Source: CAVQZC01 sp963718315 (lineage in GTDB: Bacteria; Actinomycetota; Thermoleophilia; Gaiellales; JAICJC01). Taken from it: 64,000 bases of DNA. The stretch spans positions 186,001-250,000 of the forward strand of contig CAVQZC010000003.1 in assembly GCA_963718315.1 (NCBI GenBank). The letters are read 5' to 3'. Shown in pieces: positions 7,673-16,120 of this stretch. Under the pieces are notes generated by a model, which worked only from the letters and a program-made list of their open reading frames with translations, was not told the DNA's origin and searched no databases. Position numbers and translations under genes: made by a program. The number at the start of each line of letters is the position of its first letter. Within the stretch, counting starts at the first letter, position 1.

Positions 7673-9427
7673 CTAGACGGCGAGGGCGTCGCGCTCGACC
7701 AGCGCGGCATAGCGGCCGCCCTGCGCAACCAGCTCCTCGTGAGTGCCGCGCTCCACGATCCGGCCGTGGTCGAGCACCAGGATCAGGTCGGAGTCGCGGA
7801 CGGTCGAGAGCCGGTGGGCGATGGTCAGGGTCGTGCGTCCGACACTGAGGCGGTCGAGTGCCTCCTGGACGGCGCGCTCGGTCTCGACGTCGAGCGCGCT
7901 CGTGGCCTCGTCGAGCACCAGCACGGGCGGGTCGCGGAGGATCGCGCGGGCGATTGCAATCCGCTGCTTCTCGCCGCCCGAGAATCGGTAACCTCGCTCG
8001 CCGACCACCGTGTCGTAGCCGTCCGGTAGCGAACTGAGGTGATCGTGGATGCGTGCGGCTCGTGCGGCGTCCTCGAGCTCGTCGTCGGTGGCGTCCGGTC
8101 GCGCGAATCGCAGGTTGTCGCGAACGGTGCCGTGGAACAGGTAGGTCTCCTGCGACACGACGCCGACCGTCCGCCGCAGCGACGCGAAGCTGAGGTCGCG
8201 CACGTCGACGCCGTCGATGGTGACGCGGCCTTCGTTGACGTCGTAGAGGCGGGCCAGCAGATAGCCCATCGTGGTCTTGCCGCTGCCGGTCTCGCCGACC
8301 ACCGCGACGCTGCTGCCAGGGTCCATCTCGAAGCAGATGTCCTGAAGGGTCTGCGCGCCGTTCTCGTCGTAGCGGAAGGCGACGTTCTCGAAGGCGACGT
8401 CGCCGCGCACCGTGTGCAGGTCGAGCTCGACGGGATGCTCGGCCTCGGTGATCTCGACCGGCAGGTCGAGGTACTCGAACACGCGGTCGAACAGCGCCAT
8501 CGAGGTCTGCACGTCGGCCTGCACGCTGAGTAGCGAGCCGATCGGGAACAGCAGGCGCGTCTGCAGCGTGGTGAAGGCGACCAGGGTGCCGATCGACACC
8601 ACGCTGGTGCCCTGGGCCATGCCCCAGCCGGCGATGCCGTACATCAGCGCCGGCATGATCGCGAACGTCGCCTGCACGGTGGCCATCGCCCAGCGGCCGG
8701 CCATCCGCTGGCGCAGCTCCAGGCCGGCCAGCTGCCTGGATTCGTTGCGGAAACGGTGCGTCAGCTCCCCGGACTGGCCCATCGTCTTGCCGAGCATCAC
8801 GCCCGACACCGACAGCGACTCCTCGACCAGCGAGGAGATGTCGGCCAGCGAGCTCTGCATGGTCGCCGCCAGTGCGCGGCGGACGCGGCCCACACGGCGC
8901 GTCATCCAGACGAACAGCGGCAGGATCGCGAAGGAGGCAATGGTCAGTCTCCAGTCCAGGATCGTCATCGCCACCGTCGTCGCGATCACGGTGGTGGCGT
9001 TGGAGACGATCGAGGTGGCGGTGGTCGTGACGACCGTCTGCACGCCCCCGATGTCGTTCGAGATCCGCGACTGCACCTCGCCGGTGCGGGTGCGCGTGAA
9101 GAACGCCAGCGACAGCCGCTGTAGGTGCGTGTAGACCGCCACCCGGAGGTCGTGCATGACCTCCTGGCCGACCCCGTTGGACTGCCAGGTCTGGGCGACT
9201 CCGATGGCGCCGGTGATGATCGGGATCACCACCATGCCCCCGACCAGCAACGCCAGCGTGTGCGTGTTCAGGTTCTTGCCCTGCGACAGCACGTTGTCCA
9301 GCAGGTCGCGGAGCAGGAACGGGGAGATCGTCGAGATCCCCGCCGAGATCGCGATCATGGCGAGCAGCCAGGCCAGCCGCCACCGGTACGGCCAGAACAG
9401 GGCCATGATCCGCCGCCGCTGGATCAT
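7673..9427 (-). CDS. ABC exporter, fused permease-ATPase (MdlB/MsbA type)
   Basis: A 584-residue half-transporter. Residues 1 to about 320 hold the six-helix exporter domain (start MIQRRRIMALFWPYRWR). The nucleotide-binding domain follows, with Walker A GETGSGKTT near residue 380, the signature FSGGEKQR near 480, Walker B VLVLDEATSAL and the H-loop IAHRLSTV. It probably works as a homodimer exporting a lipid or drug. The start ATG 9427 overlaps the stop of the upstream MarR gene (ATGA), so it is very likely controlled by that regulator. Confidence 0.9.
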   Translation of the reverse strand: MIQRRRIMALFWPYRWRLAWLLAMIAISAGISTISPFLLRDLLDNVLSQGKNLNTHTLALLVGGMVVIPIITGAIGVAQTWQSNGVGQEVMHDLRVAVYTHLQRLSLAFFTRTRTGEVQSRISNDIGGVQTVVTTTATSIVSNATTVIATTVAMTILDWRLTIASFAILPLFVWMTRRVGRVRRALAATMQSSLADISSLVEESLSVSGVMLGKTMGQSGELTHRFRNESRQLAGLELRQRMAGRWAMATVQATFAIMPALMYGIAGWGMAQGTSVVSIGTLVAFTTLQTRLLFPIGSLLSVQADVQTSMALFDRVFEYLDLPVEITEAEHPVELDLHTVRGDVAFENVAFRYDENGAQTLQDICFEMDPGSSVAVVGETGSGKTTMGYLLARLYDVNEGRVTIDGVDVRDLSFASLRRTVGVVSQETYLFHGTVRDNLRFARPDATDDELEDAARAARIHDHLSSLPDGYDTVVGERGYRFSGGEKQRIAIARAILRDPPVLVLDEATSALDVETERAVQEALDRLSVGRTTLTIAHRLSTVRDSDLILVLDHGRIVERGTHEELVAQGGRYAALVERDALAV

Positions 9428-9837
9428 CCGTCCATCGCGCGCTCGAGGATGTCGCGCAGGCGCCGCTGGTCGGTCTCGGACAATCGCTGGATCGGCTCGG
9501 GCGCCTCGGCCAGCCGCTCCAGCAGCTGGCTGCGCAGGACGACGCCGGACTCGGTGACCACCAGCATCTTCAGCCGCCGGTCCTTGGGGGAGGCCTGACG
9601 GGCCACCAGGCCGCGCTCTTCGAGGCGGTCGACGATGCCGGTCACGTTGGAGGCGTCGCAGCAGAGACGGGTGGCGACGGTGCGCATCGACAGCGGCGAG
9701 CCGGGCTCGAGCAGGCGCAGGACGGTCACCTGCATGGGGGAGAGCTCGAACTCGGCAGCCACCTGCGGGACGCGCCCGCGCTGCGTGACATAGAGGCGGA
9801 AGAGCAGGCTCCACGCCTCGTTACCGGGATTACTCAT
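9424..9837 (-). CDS. MarR family transcriptional regulator (exporter operon)
   Basis: A 137-residue winged-helix repressor with the MarR layout: LSPMQVTVLRLL, the recognition-helix region CCDASNVTGIVDRLEERGLV, and the wing RQASPKDRRLKMLVVTESG. Start ATG 9837 lies six bases after a TATTAT -10 box on the minus strand, so the transcript is probably leaderless. It is translationally coupled to the ABC exporter and divergent from lon; the shared intergenic palindrome is the likely binding site. Confidence 0.88.
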   Translation of the reverse strand: MSNPGNEAWSLLFRLYVTQRGRVPQVAAEFELSPMQVTVLRLLEPGSPLSMRTVATRLCCDASNVTGIVDRLEERGLVARQASPKDRRLKMLVVTESGVVLRSQLLERLAEAPEPIQRLSETDQRRLRDILERAMDG

Positions 9838-9843
9838 GCGACC

Positions 9844-9894
9844 ATAATAGTCGAAGCTCACGATGGTTGACAACCTCAAGGGTTGTGCTACCGT
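9844..9894. promoter_or_regulatory. Divergent marR/lon promoters with shared palindromic operator
   Basis: On the plus strand, TTGACA (9867-9872) and TACCGT (9889-9894) with a 16-bp spacer form the lon promoter. On the minus strand, TTGTCA (9873-9868) and TATTAT (9849-9844) with an 18-bp spacer form the marR promoter. The palindrome ACAACC-N5-GGTTGT (9870-9886) overlaps the lon -35 and spacer and the marR -35. Both start codons lie 6-7 bases after their -10 boxes. Confidence 0.7.
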
Positions 9895-9901
9895 CCAGAT
9901 C

Positions 9902-12184
9902 ATGAACAGCTACCTCTTGATCCCACTGGAAGACAGCGTTGTCTTCCCAAATATGAACGTCACCCTGCCCGTGGACGTCGGTGACGAGGAGCGCGTGCTG
10001 CTGGTGCCGACCCACGACAACGAGTACGCCAAGGTAGGCGTGATCGCAGAGGTCGTGGAGCGGGCCCGCCTGCCGCGCGGAGTCCACGCCGTTTCCCTGA
10101 ACGCCCTCCATCGAGCCGTGCTGGGCGCTGCCGAGACCGATCCGTCGGGCCGGCTGCGCATGCAGGTCGAGGAGCTGGAGGACGAGACCCCGCCGCCGGT
10201 CAAGACACGCGAGCTCGAGCGTGAGTACCGCGCCATCATCGAGGAGAAGCTCGAGCTGCGCGGCGACGACGGCCGTGTTGCGGCTTTCCTGCGCTCGATC
10301 ACCGATCCGGCCGCCCTGGCCGACAGCTGCGGCTATTCGCCTGATGTCAGCTTTGAGAACAAGGTGCAGCTGCTGGAGACCCTCGACGTGGTCGAGCGGC
10401 TGCAGCTGGCTGTCGAGCTGCAGCGGGGGGCACTGGCCGAGGCTCAGGTACGCCGCCGCATCCGCGACGACGTCGAGTCGGGTGCACAGCAGCAGCAGCG
10501 CGAGTACTTCCTCCGCAAGCAGATGGACTCGATCCGCAAGGAGCTCGGCGAGGACGACGCATCGATCGTCGACGAGTACCGCCAGAAGATCGAGGACGCC
10601 GGCATGCCGGACGCCGTCCGCGAGCAGGCCGAGCGCGAGCTGGCCCGGCTGGAGCGGATGGGCGACTCCTCCGGTGAGTCGTCGATGATCCGCACGTACC
10701 TCGACTGGCTGGTCGGGGTGCCGTGGTCAAAGCGCAGCGAGGAGCGGCTCGATCCCGTCTACGCCCGTGAGGTGCTGGACGCCGATCACGCCGGACTCGA
10801 GGACGTCAAGGACCGGATCACCGAGTACCTGGCCGTCCGCAAGCTGCGGCAGGACCGGGGCATCACCGAGGACAAGCGCTCCGGCGCCATCCTCACCCTG
10901 ATCGGGCCTCCGGGTACCGGCAAGACCTCGATCGGCGAGTCGATCGCCCGCGCGACCGACCGCGAGTTCGTTCGCATGTCGCTGGGCGGCGTGCGCGACG
11001 AGGCGGAGATCCGCGGCCATCGGCGGACCTACATCGGCGCTCTGCCGGGTCGCCTGGTGCGTGCCCTGCGTGATGCCGACACGATGAACCCCGTGATCAT
11101 GCTGGACGAGGTCGACAAGGTCGGCGCCGACTGGCGAGGCGACCCTTCGGCCGCCCTGCTCGAGGTGCTCGACCCGGCCCAGAACCACAGCTTCCGCGAC
11201 CACTACCTGGACGTGGAGGTCGACCTGTCCGACGTCCTGTTCATCGCGACGGCGAACGTTGCCGACACGATCCCCGGGCCGCTGCTCGACCGCATGGAGG
11301 TGATCCGTTTCGACGGGTACACCACCGACGAGAAGGTCGCCATCGCCCGCGGCTACCTGTGGCCGCGGCAGGTGGAGCGCAACGGACTGCTGGCCGACGA
11401 GGTCACGGTGTCCGACGACGTGCTCCGCACGGTGGTCACTGAATACACGCGCGAGGCGGGCGTACGCCAGCTCGAGCGCGAGCTGGGCAGGCTGCTCCGC
11501 AAGACAGCGACGCAGATCGCGTCCGGCAAGGCAACAGCACCGGTCGAGGTTGACCAGGAGCTGATGCGCGACGCCCTCGGGAAGCAGAAGTTCTTCCAGG
11601 AGGCGGCGATCCGGACGGCGGTTCCCGGCGTGGCAACTGGCCTGGCAGTCACCGGGACGGGCGGCGACGTGCTGTTCGTCGAGGCGACCGAGGTGCCTGG
11701 TGCACACGACCTGGAGCTGACCGGTCAGCTGGGTGACGTGATGAAGGAGTCGGCGAAGATCGCTCTCTCCTACGTCCGCGGCCACACCGGCGAGCTGGGC
11801 ATCGACTCGCACGCGTTCGACGACCGTGGATTCCACATCCACGTCCCGGCCGGGGCGATCCCCAAGGACGGGCCGAGCGCAGGCGTGACGATGGTGACCG
11901 CGCTGGCGTCACTGCTGACGCACCGCAAGGTCAAGCACACGGTCGGGATGACCGGCGAGGTCACCCTGCAGGGCCGGGTGCTGCCGATCGGCGGCCTCAA
12001 GCAGAAGGTGCTGGCGGCGCACGCAGCAGGACTGACCGACGTCATCCTGCCGGAGCGCAACCGCGCCGACCTGGAGGACGTGCCGGAGGACGTTCGCGAG
12101 GCGATGACGTTCCACCCGGTGATGACGATCGACGAGGTGCTGGCCGTGGCCCTGGAGCCCGCCGCCACCCCGATCTCCGCCTGA
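9902..12184 (+). CDS. lon: ATP-dependent protease Lon
   Basis: A 760-residue LonA protease, a cytoplasmic AAA+ enzyme that degrades misfolded and regulatory proteins. The N-terminal substrate domain starts MNSYLLIPLEDSVVFP. Walker A (GPPGTGKTS) is near residue 335 and Walker B (VIMLDEVDKVG) near 400. The catalytic serine is in KDGPSAGVT near 660 and the lysine in LKQKVLAAHAAG near 700. An in-frame ATG at 9863 would add 13 residues but lies inside the promoter; ATG 9902 is preferred. A 10-bp hairpin follows the stop. Confidence 0.95.
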   Translation: MNSYLLIPLEDSVVFPNMNVTLPVDVGDEERVLLVPTHDNEYAKVGVIAEVVERARLPRGVHAVSLNALHRAVLGAAETDPSGRLRMQVEELEDETPPPVKTRELEREYRAIIEEKLELRGDDGRVAAFLRSITDPAALADSCGYSPDVSFENKVQLLETLDVVERLQLAVELQRGALAEAQVRRRIRDDVESGAQQQQREYFLRKQMDSIRKELGEDDASIVDEYRQKIEDAGMPDAVREQAERELARLERMGDSSGESSMIRTYLDWLVGVPWSKRSEERLDPVYAREVLDADHAGLEDVKDRITEYLAVRKLRQDRGITEDKRSGAILTLIGPPGTGKTSIGESIARATDREFVRMSLGGVRDEAEIRGHRRTYIGALPGRLVRALRDADTMNPVIMLDEVDKVGADWRGDPSAALLEVLDPAQNHSFRDHYLDVEVDLSDVLFIATANVADTIPGPLLDRMEVIRFDGYTTDEKVAIARGYLWPRQVERNGLLADEVTVSDDVLRTVVTEYTREAGVRQLERELGRLLRKTATQIASGKATAPVEVDQELMRDALGKQKFFQEAAIRTAVPGVATGLAVTGTGGDVLFVEATEVPGAHDLELTGQLGDVMKESAKIALSYVRGHTGELGIDSHAFDDRGFHIHVPAGAIPKDGPSAGVTMVTALASLLTHRKVKHTVGMTGEVTLQGRVLPIGGLKQKVLAAHAAGLTDVILPERNRADLEDVPEDVREAMTFHPVMTIDEVLAVALEPAATPISA

Positions 12185-12200
12185 TCGACTGCCGAGCATT

Positions 12201-12230
12201 GCCCGGCGCCCACCCTCGCGGGCGCCGGGC
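12201..12230 (+). terminator. Hairpin terminator after lon
   Basis: GCCCGGCGCC (12201-12210) and GGCGCCGGGC (12221-12230) form a perfect 10-bp stem with a 10-base loop, 17 bases past the lon stop. No T-run follows. Confidence 0.65.
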
Positions 12231-12354
12231 GATCGGCTGAGCGCGCGACTGGCCGCGTGCCGGCTCAGTCGTCACGCTCATTTGGCCTCAGGGATCTTGT
12301 GTTCGTGCCGATGGGGCTTGTGAACCGCCGCCCCGTCCGCTACGTATTCGCCTC

Positions 12355-13083
12355 ATGCCCAGACCGCGCCTTGCGATCATCGCGATCGTCTTCACCTGGA
12401 TCCCGGTCGGGCTGTATCTCGACTCCATCTCCTCGATCTGGCCGCAGCGCGCGCTGGGCGTGCTCACCTGGGCGCTGCTGATCGCGCTCCTGCGGGGCGA
12501 GAGCCGCTCCGTGCGGATCCAGGTCGTCGCCGTCGTGGCCGCGGCGACCTGCCTCGAGTACACCGCCTCCCCGCTGCTCCACCTGTACACCTACCGGCTG
12601 CACAACGTGCCGACGTTTGTGCCTCCCGGACACGGGCTGGTGTACCTGGCCGCGCTCCACATCGCCGCGCAGGCGAACACCCGCGCGAGCGTTGCACGGG
12701 TGCTGCCGCGGATGGTGCTGGTCGCCGGCGGCCTGTGGGCGTTCTGGGGCGTCTTCCTGTCGTCCCGCCCTGACACCGGTGGGGCGCTGCTCTACCTGGT
12801 GCTGGTCGGCTTCCTGCTGCGGGGGCGCTCGCCGCTGGTCTACAGCGGCGCGTTCATCGTGACGACGGCGCTGGAGCTGATCGGCACGTCGCTGGGCAAC
12901 TGGGCGTGGGCGCCCTACGACTTCCTGCACATCACGACGCTTGGCAACCCGCCCAGCGGCATCGCCGGCGGCTACTGCGTGCTGGACATGATCGGGATGG
13001 CCGTCGCCATGCGCCTGGCCGCGCGGTCGGCATCGCTCCCGGAGCCGGTGCCGTCAGTGGCCCCGGCCCCGGTAGCGGCGTAG
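12355..13083 (+). CDS. Conserved membrane protein, unknown
   Basis: A 242-residue integral membrane protein with about seven predicted helices. A charged, aromatic patch near the C-terminus (GTSLGNWAWAPYDF and NPPSGIAGGYCVLD) looks like a conserved active or binding site in an otherwise hydrophobic protein. I do not recognise the family. It stands alone, convergent with a MarR gene that ends three bases after its stop. Confidence 0.7.
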   Translation: MPRPRLAIIAIVFTWIPVGLYLDSISSIWPQRALGVLTWALLIALLRGESRSVRIQVVAVVAAATCLEYTASPLLHLYTYRLHNVPTFVPPGHGLVYLAALHIAAQANTRASVARVLPRMVLVAGGLWAFWGVFLSSRPDTGGALLYLVLVGFLLRGRSPLVYSGAFIVTTALELIGTSLGNWAWAPYDFLHITTLGNPPSGIAGGYCVLDMIGMAVAMRLAARSASLPEPVPSVAPAPVAA

Positions 13084-13085
13084 CA

Positions 13086-13526
13086 CTAGGCGGCGGGCGC
13101 CTGTTCGACGTGGCGCTCGATGATCTCGCAGGCCTCTTCCAGGAAGCGGCGGATTGCGACCTGCTCATCGGCCGTGAACGAATCGACCAGGGTTCCGATG
13201 TCCCGGTTGGCCTGGCGCAGATCGCCGGCGATGACCCGGGCCGCGGACGGCCGGGGCTCGACCACCACGCTGCGGCGGTCGGTCGTGCTGCGGCGCCGCT
13301 GAACGTACCCCTGTGCCTCCAGGCGGTCGATCAGCTTCGTTGCGGCACCCGACGTGATCCCGAGCCGCTCGCCAAGCTGGCCGGCGGTCAGGCTTCCCCC
13401 GATGGCGAGCTGCTGCAGCGCGCCGTACTCGGTGCGGTTCACTCCTGACCGCTGACGAGTCATCGAGGAGAGGTGCTGGATAGACGCGTAAAGCGACTGT
13501 ACGAGCTGTGCGATTTCTACAGACAT
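13086..13526 (-). CDS. MarR family transcriptional regulator
   Basis: A 146-residue winged-helix protein. The helix-turn-helix region is LTAGQLGERLGITSGAATKLIDRLEAQGYV near residues 48-77, followed by the wing RRRSTTDRRSVVVEPR. No obvious target gene is adjacent: the gene upstream on the same strand (M55 peptidase) ends about 100 bp away and the convergent neighbour is the membrane protein. It may regulate itself or a distant locus. Confidence 0.85.
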   Translation of the reverse strand: MSVEIAQLVQSLYASIQHLSSMTRQRSGVNRTEYGALQQLAIGGSLTAGQLGERLGITSGAATKLIDRLEAQGYVQRRRSTTDRRSVVVEPRPSAARVIAGDLRQANRDIGTLVDSFTADEQVAIRRFLEEACEIIERHVEQAPAA

Positions 13527-13625
13527 GCCATACCTCAGTACGGGGTGGGGAGTCGCAAGCCTACAGGCCGTACCACCCGTTTGTCATCTGTTCGTCATCC
13601 TGGATAAGAGAACGTGACAGCATCG

Positions 13626-14462
13626 TCATTCGTCGGGCCAGCGGTAGCTGAAGTAGAACTGGCGCCACGCCGTCCACCAATCGTCGGCCGTGCTGGCGAT
13701 CGTGCGAGCGTCGACGATCTCCACGCTCGACGAGTGCCGAAGGTGCTCGTGGTGGTCCGAGGATCCCAGATCAACCTCGATCCGGCAGGGATGACCCGGG
13801 TCGTACGGCTCGACCGCCTTGAGGTTCCGGACCGCCTTCTCGGCCGCCTTCGCGATCATCCTGCGGGCGGTTTCGGGCGTCTTGTGGCGGGCGCTGAACC
13901 GGCCCAACCCCTGCTTCACGGGCACGGTGACCAGACCGGCGCCGAGCAGGGCGGCCGATTCCCGGCAGACCGCCTCGTCTCCGGTGACCATCAGTACCGG
14001 GCATCCCCAGGTGCCGCACAGCGCGGCGTTGATGCCGACCTCGCCCACGGGGCGGCCGTTGAAGCGCACCTCGCGCCAGCCGGTTCCCGAGACCGTGTGG
14101 TTCATGACGCCGTCGGCGGTGCCGGCCATCGCATGCATGCCGACCAGCAGGGCGGCATCGCACCCCTGCTCGAGGATGCCGGTGTACTCCGTCCACTCGG
14201 ATTGGACGACGAACTCGCAGTCGGGGTCGATCAGGTCGGGCAGCAGTGAGTTGAACTGGTAGCCGCTGCCGGCCCCATGGCAGTCCATGAGCACGATCTC
14301 GGTCGCCCCGGCCGATCGTGCGCCGCGCGCGGCCGCGTTCATCTCCTCGGTGTAGAGCACCGAGCCGGCGGCGTGCAGCGCGGTGCCTCCGTCGACCTGC
14401 GACCAGTTCGTAAGGCCGGCCACGCCCTCCATGTCACCGATCACGAAGACCCGCATGCTCAT
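13626..14462 (-). CDS. D-aminopeptidase, M55 (DppA) family
   Basis: A 278-residue zinc-dependent D-aminopeptidase of the DppA type, which releases N-terminal D-amino acids, for instance from peptidoglycan-derived D-Ala peptides. The metal-binding start GDMEGVAG (D and E ligands) is present, along with MDCHGAGS and VGMHAMAG, each contributing a histidine. The start overlaps the stop of mscL by four bases (ATGA), so the two are co-translated, linking wall turnover with a turgor valve. Confidence 0.85.
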   Translation of the reverse strand: MSMRVFVIGDMEGVAGLTNWSQVDGGTALHAAGSVLYTEEMNAAARGARSAGATEIVLMDCHGAGSGYQFNSLLPDLIDPDCEFVVQSEWTEYTGILEQGCDAALLVGMHAMAGTADGVMNHTVSGTGWREVRFNGRPVGEVGINAALCGTWGCPVLMVTGDEAVCRESAALLGAGLVTVPVKQGLGRFSARHKTPETARRMIAKAAEKAVRNLKAVEPYDPGHPCRIEVDLGSSDHHEHLRHSSSVEIVDARTIASTADDWWTAWRQFYFSYRWPDE

Positions 14463-14869
14463 GCCCCCGCCGTCGCGAACTCGGTTGTGCAGTAGGCGCA
14501 GCGCGAGGCTGCCACCGGGATCTCACTCAGGCACTCGGGGCACGGCCGCGTCGTCGGCGGGCCGTCCTCGCCCGCACGCCTTGCCTTCAGGTGGTTGACG
14601 GGCTTGACGACGAAGAAGAAGATCGCCGCCGCGATGGACAGGAATGCGATCACCGCGTTGAGGAACGAGCCGTAGTAGAAGACGCTGCCGTTGATCGTGA
14701 ACGTCAGCTGGCTGAAGTTCGGCTTGCCGCCGATCACGCCCAGGATCGGCGTGATGATGTCGCTGACGAACGCCGTGATGACCGCGCCGAACGCCACGCC
14801 CAGCACGACGGCGACGGCCAGGTCGATCACGTTGCCACGCAGGACGAAGGCCTTGAACTCGGAGAGCAC
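14459..14869 (-). CDS. mscL: Large-conductance mechanosensitive channel MscL with zinc-ribbon tail
   Basis: A 136-residue MscL. The amphipathic N-terminus and first helix (FVLRGNVIDLAVAVVLGVAF) and the second helix (NAVIAFLSIAAAIFFFVV) match the family, which opens a pore on hypo-osmotic stress. Instead of the usual charged cytoplasmic helix, the last 30 residues carry CPEC and CAYC, a probable zinc ribbon (C-x2-C-x10-C-x2-C). Its start ATG 14869 follows AGGTCGCC; the M55 gene overlaps its end. Confidence 0.92.
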   Translation of the reverse strand: MLSEFKAFVLRGNVIDLAVAVVLGVAFGAVITAFVSDIITPILGVIGGKPNFSQLTFTINGSVFYYGSFLNAVIAFLSIAAAIFFFVVKPVNHLKARRAGEDGPPTTRPCPECLSEIPVAASRCAYCTTEFATAGA

Positions 14870-14963
14870 TGGCGACCTCCAGGTCGGGGGAACTCGGGTC
14901 CGAAGCGATGCTAGATCAGGCCTGGGTCTAGTGCAGAGACCCGGATGCGCGTACCTTTGTGTG

Positions 14964-15569
14964 ATGGGGTTGCGTCCTCCTACGCTCCGTGAGGAGCTTC
15001 TGGCTCTTGCCCGTCAAGACGCCGATCTGCGCGCCGAGCTGGCCCGCGACGGCCGCCTCTGGCAGGGATACGACCCACTCCTGCAGCGGGTGCACCACCG
15101 CAACGTCGCCCGCCTGGAAACGATCGTCGACGAGTACGGTTGGCCGGGCGAGGACGAGGTGGGCGAGGACGGCGCCGAGGCCGCGTGGCTGGTCGTCCAC
15201 CACGCGATCTGCGACCCCGCGCTGCAGCGTCAGATGCTGCCGCTGCTGGTGCAGGCCGCCGACGAGGGGCGGATTCCGGCGTGGCAGCCGGCCGTGCTCC
15301 TGGACTGCATCCGGTATCACGAGGGGCGCCCGCAGGTCTACGGCAGCGCCTTCGACTGGGACCGTTCGGGCCGCATGAGCCCCTGGCGGATCGAGAACCG
15401 GGCCGAGGTGGACGTCCGTCGTGCGGCCGTGGGCCTGCCACCGCTCCGCGAGAGCACCCGGCGGGTGCGCGCGGCGACCGCAGCCGACCGTGTGTCGGCC
15501 CCCATCGACCTGGCCGAGCGCCGCGCCCAGAAGGAGCAGTTCGACCGCGCCCTCGGCTGGCGCACCTAA
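14964..15569 (+). CDS. DUF6624-like protein
   Basis: A 201-residue soluble protein with the DUF6624 pattern: an N-terminal helix ELLALARQDADLR, a central AAWLVVHHAICDPALQRQML, and a C-terminal HEGRPQVYGSAFDWDRSG. The biochemical role of this family is unknown. It is monocistronic; the start ATG 14964 is favoured over the adjacent GTG. The promoter region separates it from divergent mscL. Confidence 0.75.
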   Translation: MGLRPPTLREELLALARQDADLRAELARDGRLWQGYDPLLQRVHHRNVARLETIVDEYGWPGEDEVGEDGAEAAWLVVHHAICDPALQRQMLPLLVQAADEGRIPAWQPAVLLDCIRYHEGRPQVYGSAFDWDRSGRMSPWRIENRAEVDVRRAAVGLPPLRESTRRVRAATAADRVSAPIDLAERRAQKEQFDRALGWRT

Positions 15570-15587
15570 CGCCAGCGTCAGGGCTTC

Positions 15588-16094
15588 CTAGTCCAGGAAG
15601 GTCACGAGCTGGTCGACCGGCGCCCTCGGCGGCGGTTCCCAGTCGCGGGCGGCCGTGCCCAGGTGGAGCAGCCCCAGCACCCGCTCGCCGTCGGCGATCT
15701 GCACCGCCCGCCGGCCGGCATCGGTGCGGAGCACGCCAGGTGTGCGCCAGTAGGTCGCGATCCCGCGGGCGTGGGCGGCCAGCATGACGATGTAGACGGC
15801 GCAGGCGCCGGACAGCAGATCCTCCTCGGCCTGCTGGGGATCCTCGTCGGTGGTGACCGAGCAGGCAACGAGCGTCGGTGCCCGGTCGAGCTTGGCGGCG
15901 CCGTCGGGGTCGGCTGCCTTCAGCCGCGCCAGCGCTTCAGTCCCGAGCACCCGGAACCGCCACGGGTTCGTCACGTGGTGGTTCGGCGCCCAGCGGCCGA
16001 GCTCGAGCAGCTCCTCGAGCACAGGCCGCGGTACCGGTTCCGGTCGGTAGAGCTTGTGCGTGCGCCGTGTCCGGATCGCGTCATCGACGTTCAT
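15588..16094 (-). CDS. Nitroreductase family protein (FMN)
   Basis: A 168-residue FMN-dependent oxidoreductase. It begins MNVDDAIRTRRTHKLYRPEPV, the usual flavin-phosphate binding arginines, followed by LLELGRWAPNHHVTNPWRF. The C-terminal half has the dimerisation helix AVYIVMLAAHARGIATYWRT and the end GLLHLGT. It is on the short side for the family. Divergent from the alcohol dehydrogenase gene with 26 bp between, so the promoters must overlap. Confidence 0.85.
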   Translation of the reverse strand: MNVDDAIRTRRTHKLYRPEPVPRPVLEELLELGRWAPNHHVTNPWRFRVLGTEALARLKAADPDGAAKLDRAPTLVACSVTTDEDPQQAEEDLLSGACAVYIVMLAAHARGIATYWRTPGVLRTDAGRRAVQIADGERVLGLLHLGTAARDWEPPPRAPVDQLVTFLD

Positions 16095-16120
16095 CGTCCG
16101 ACAGGCTACACTCGCCCGCG

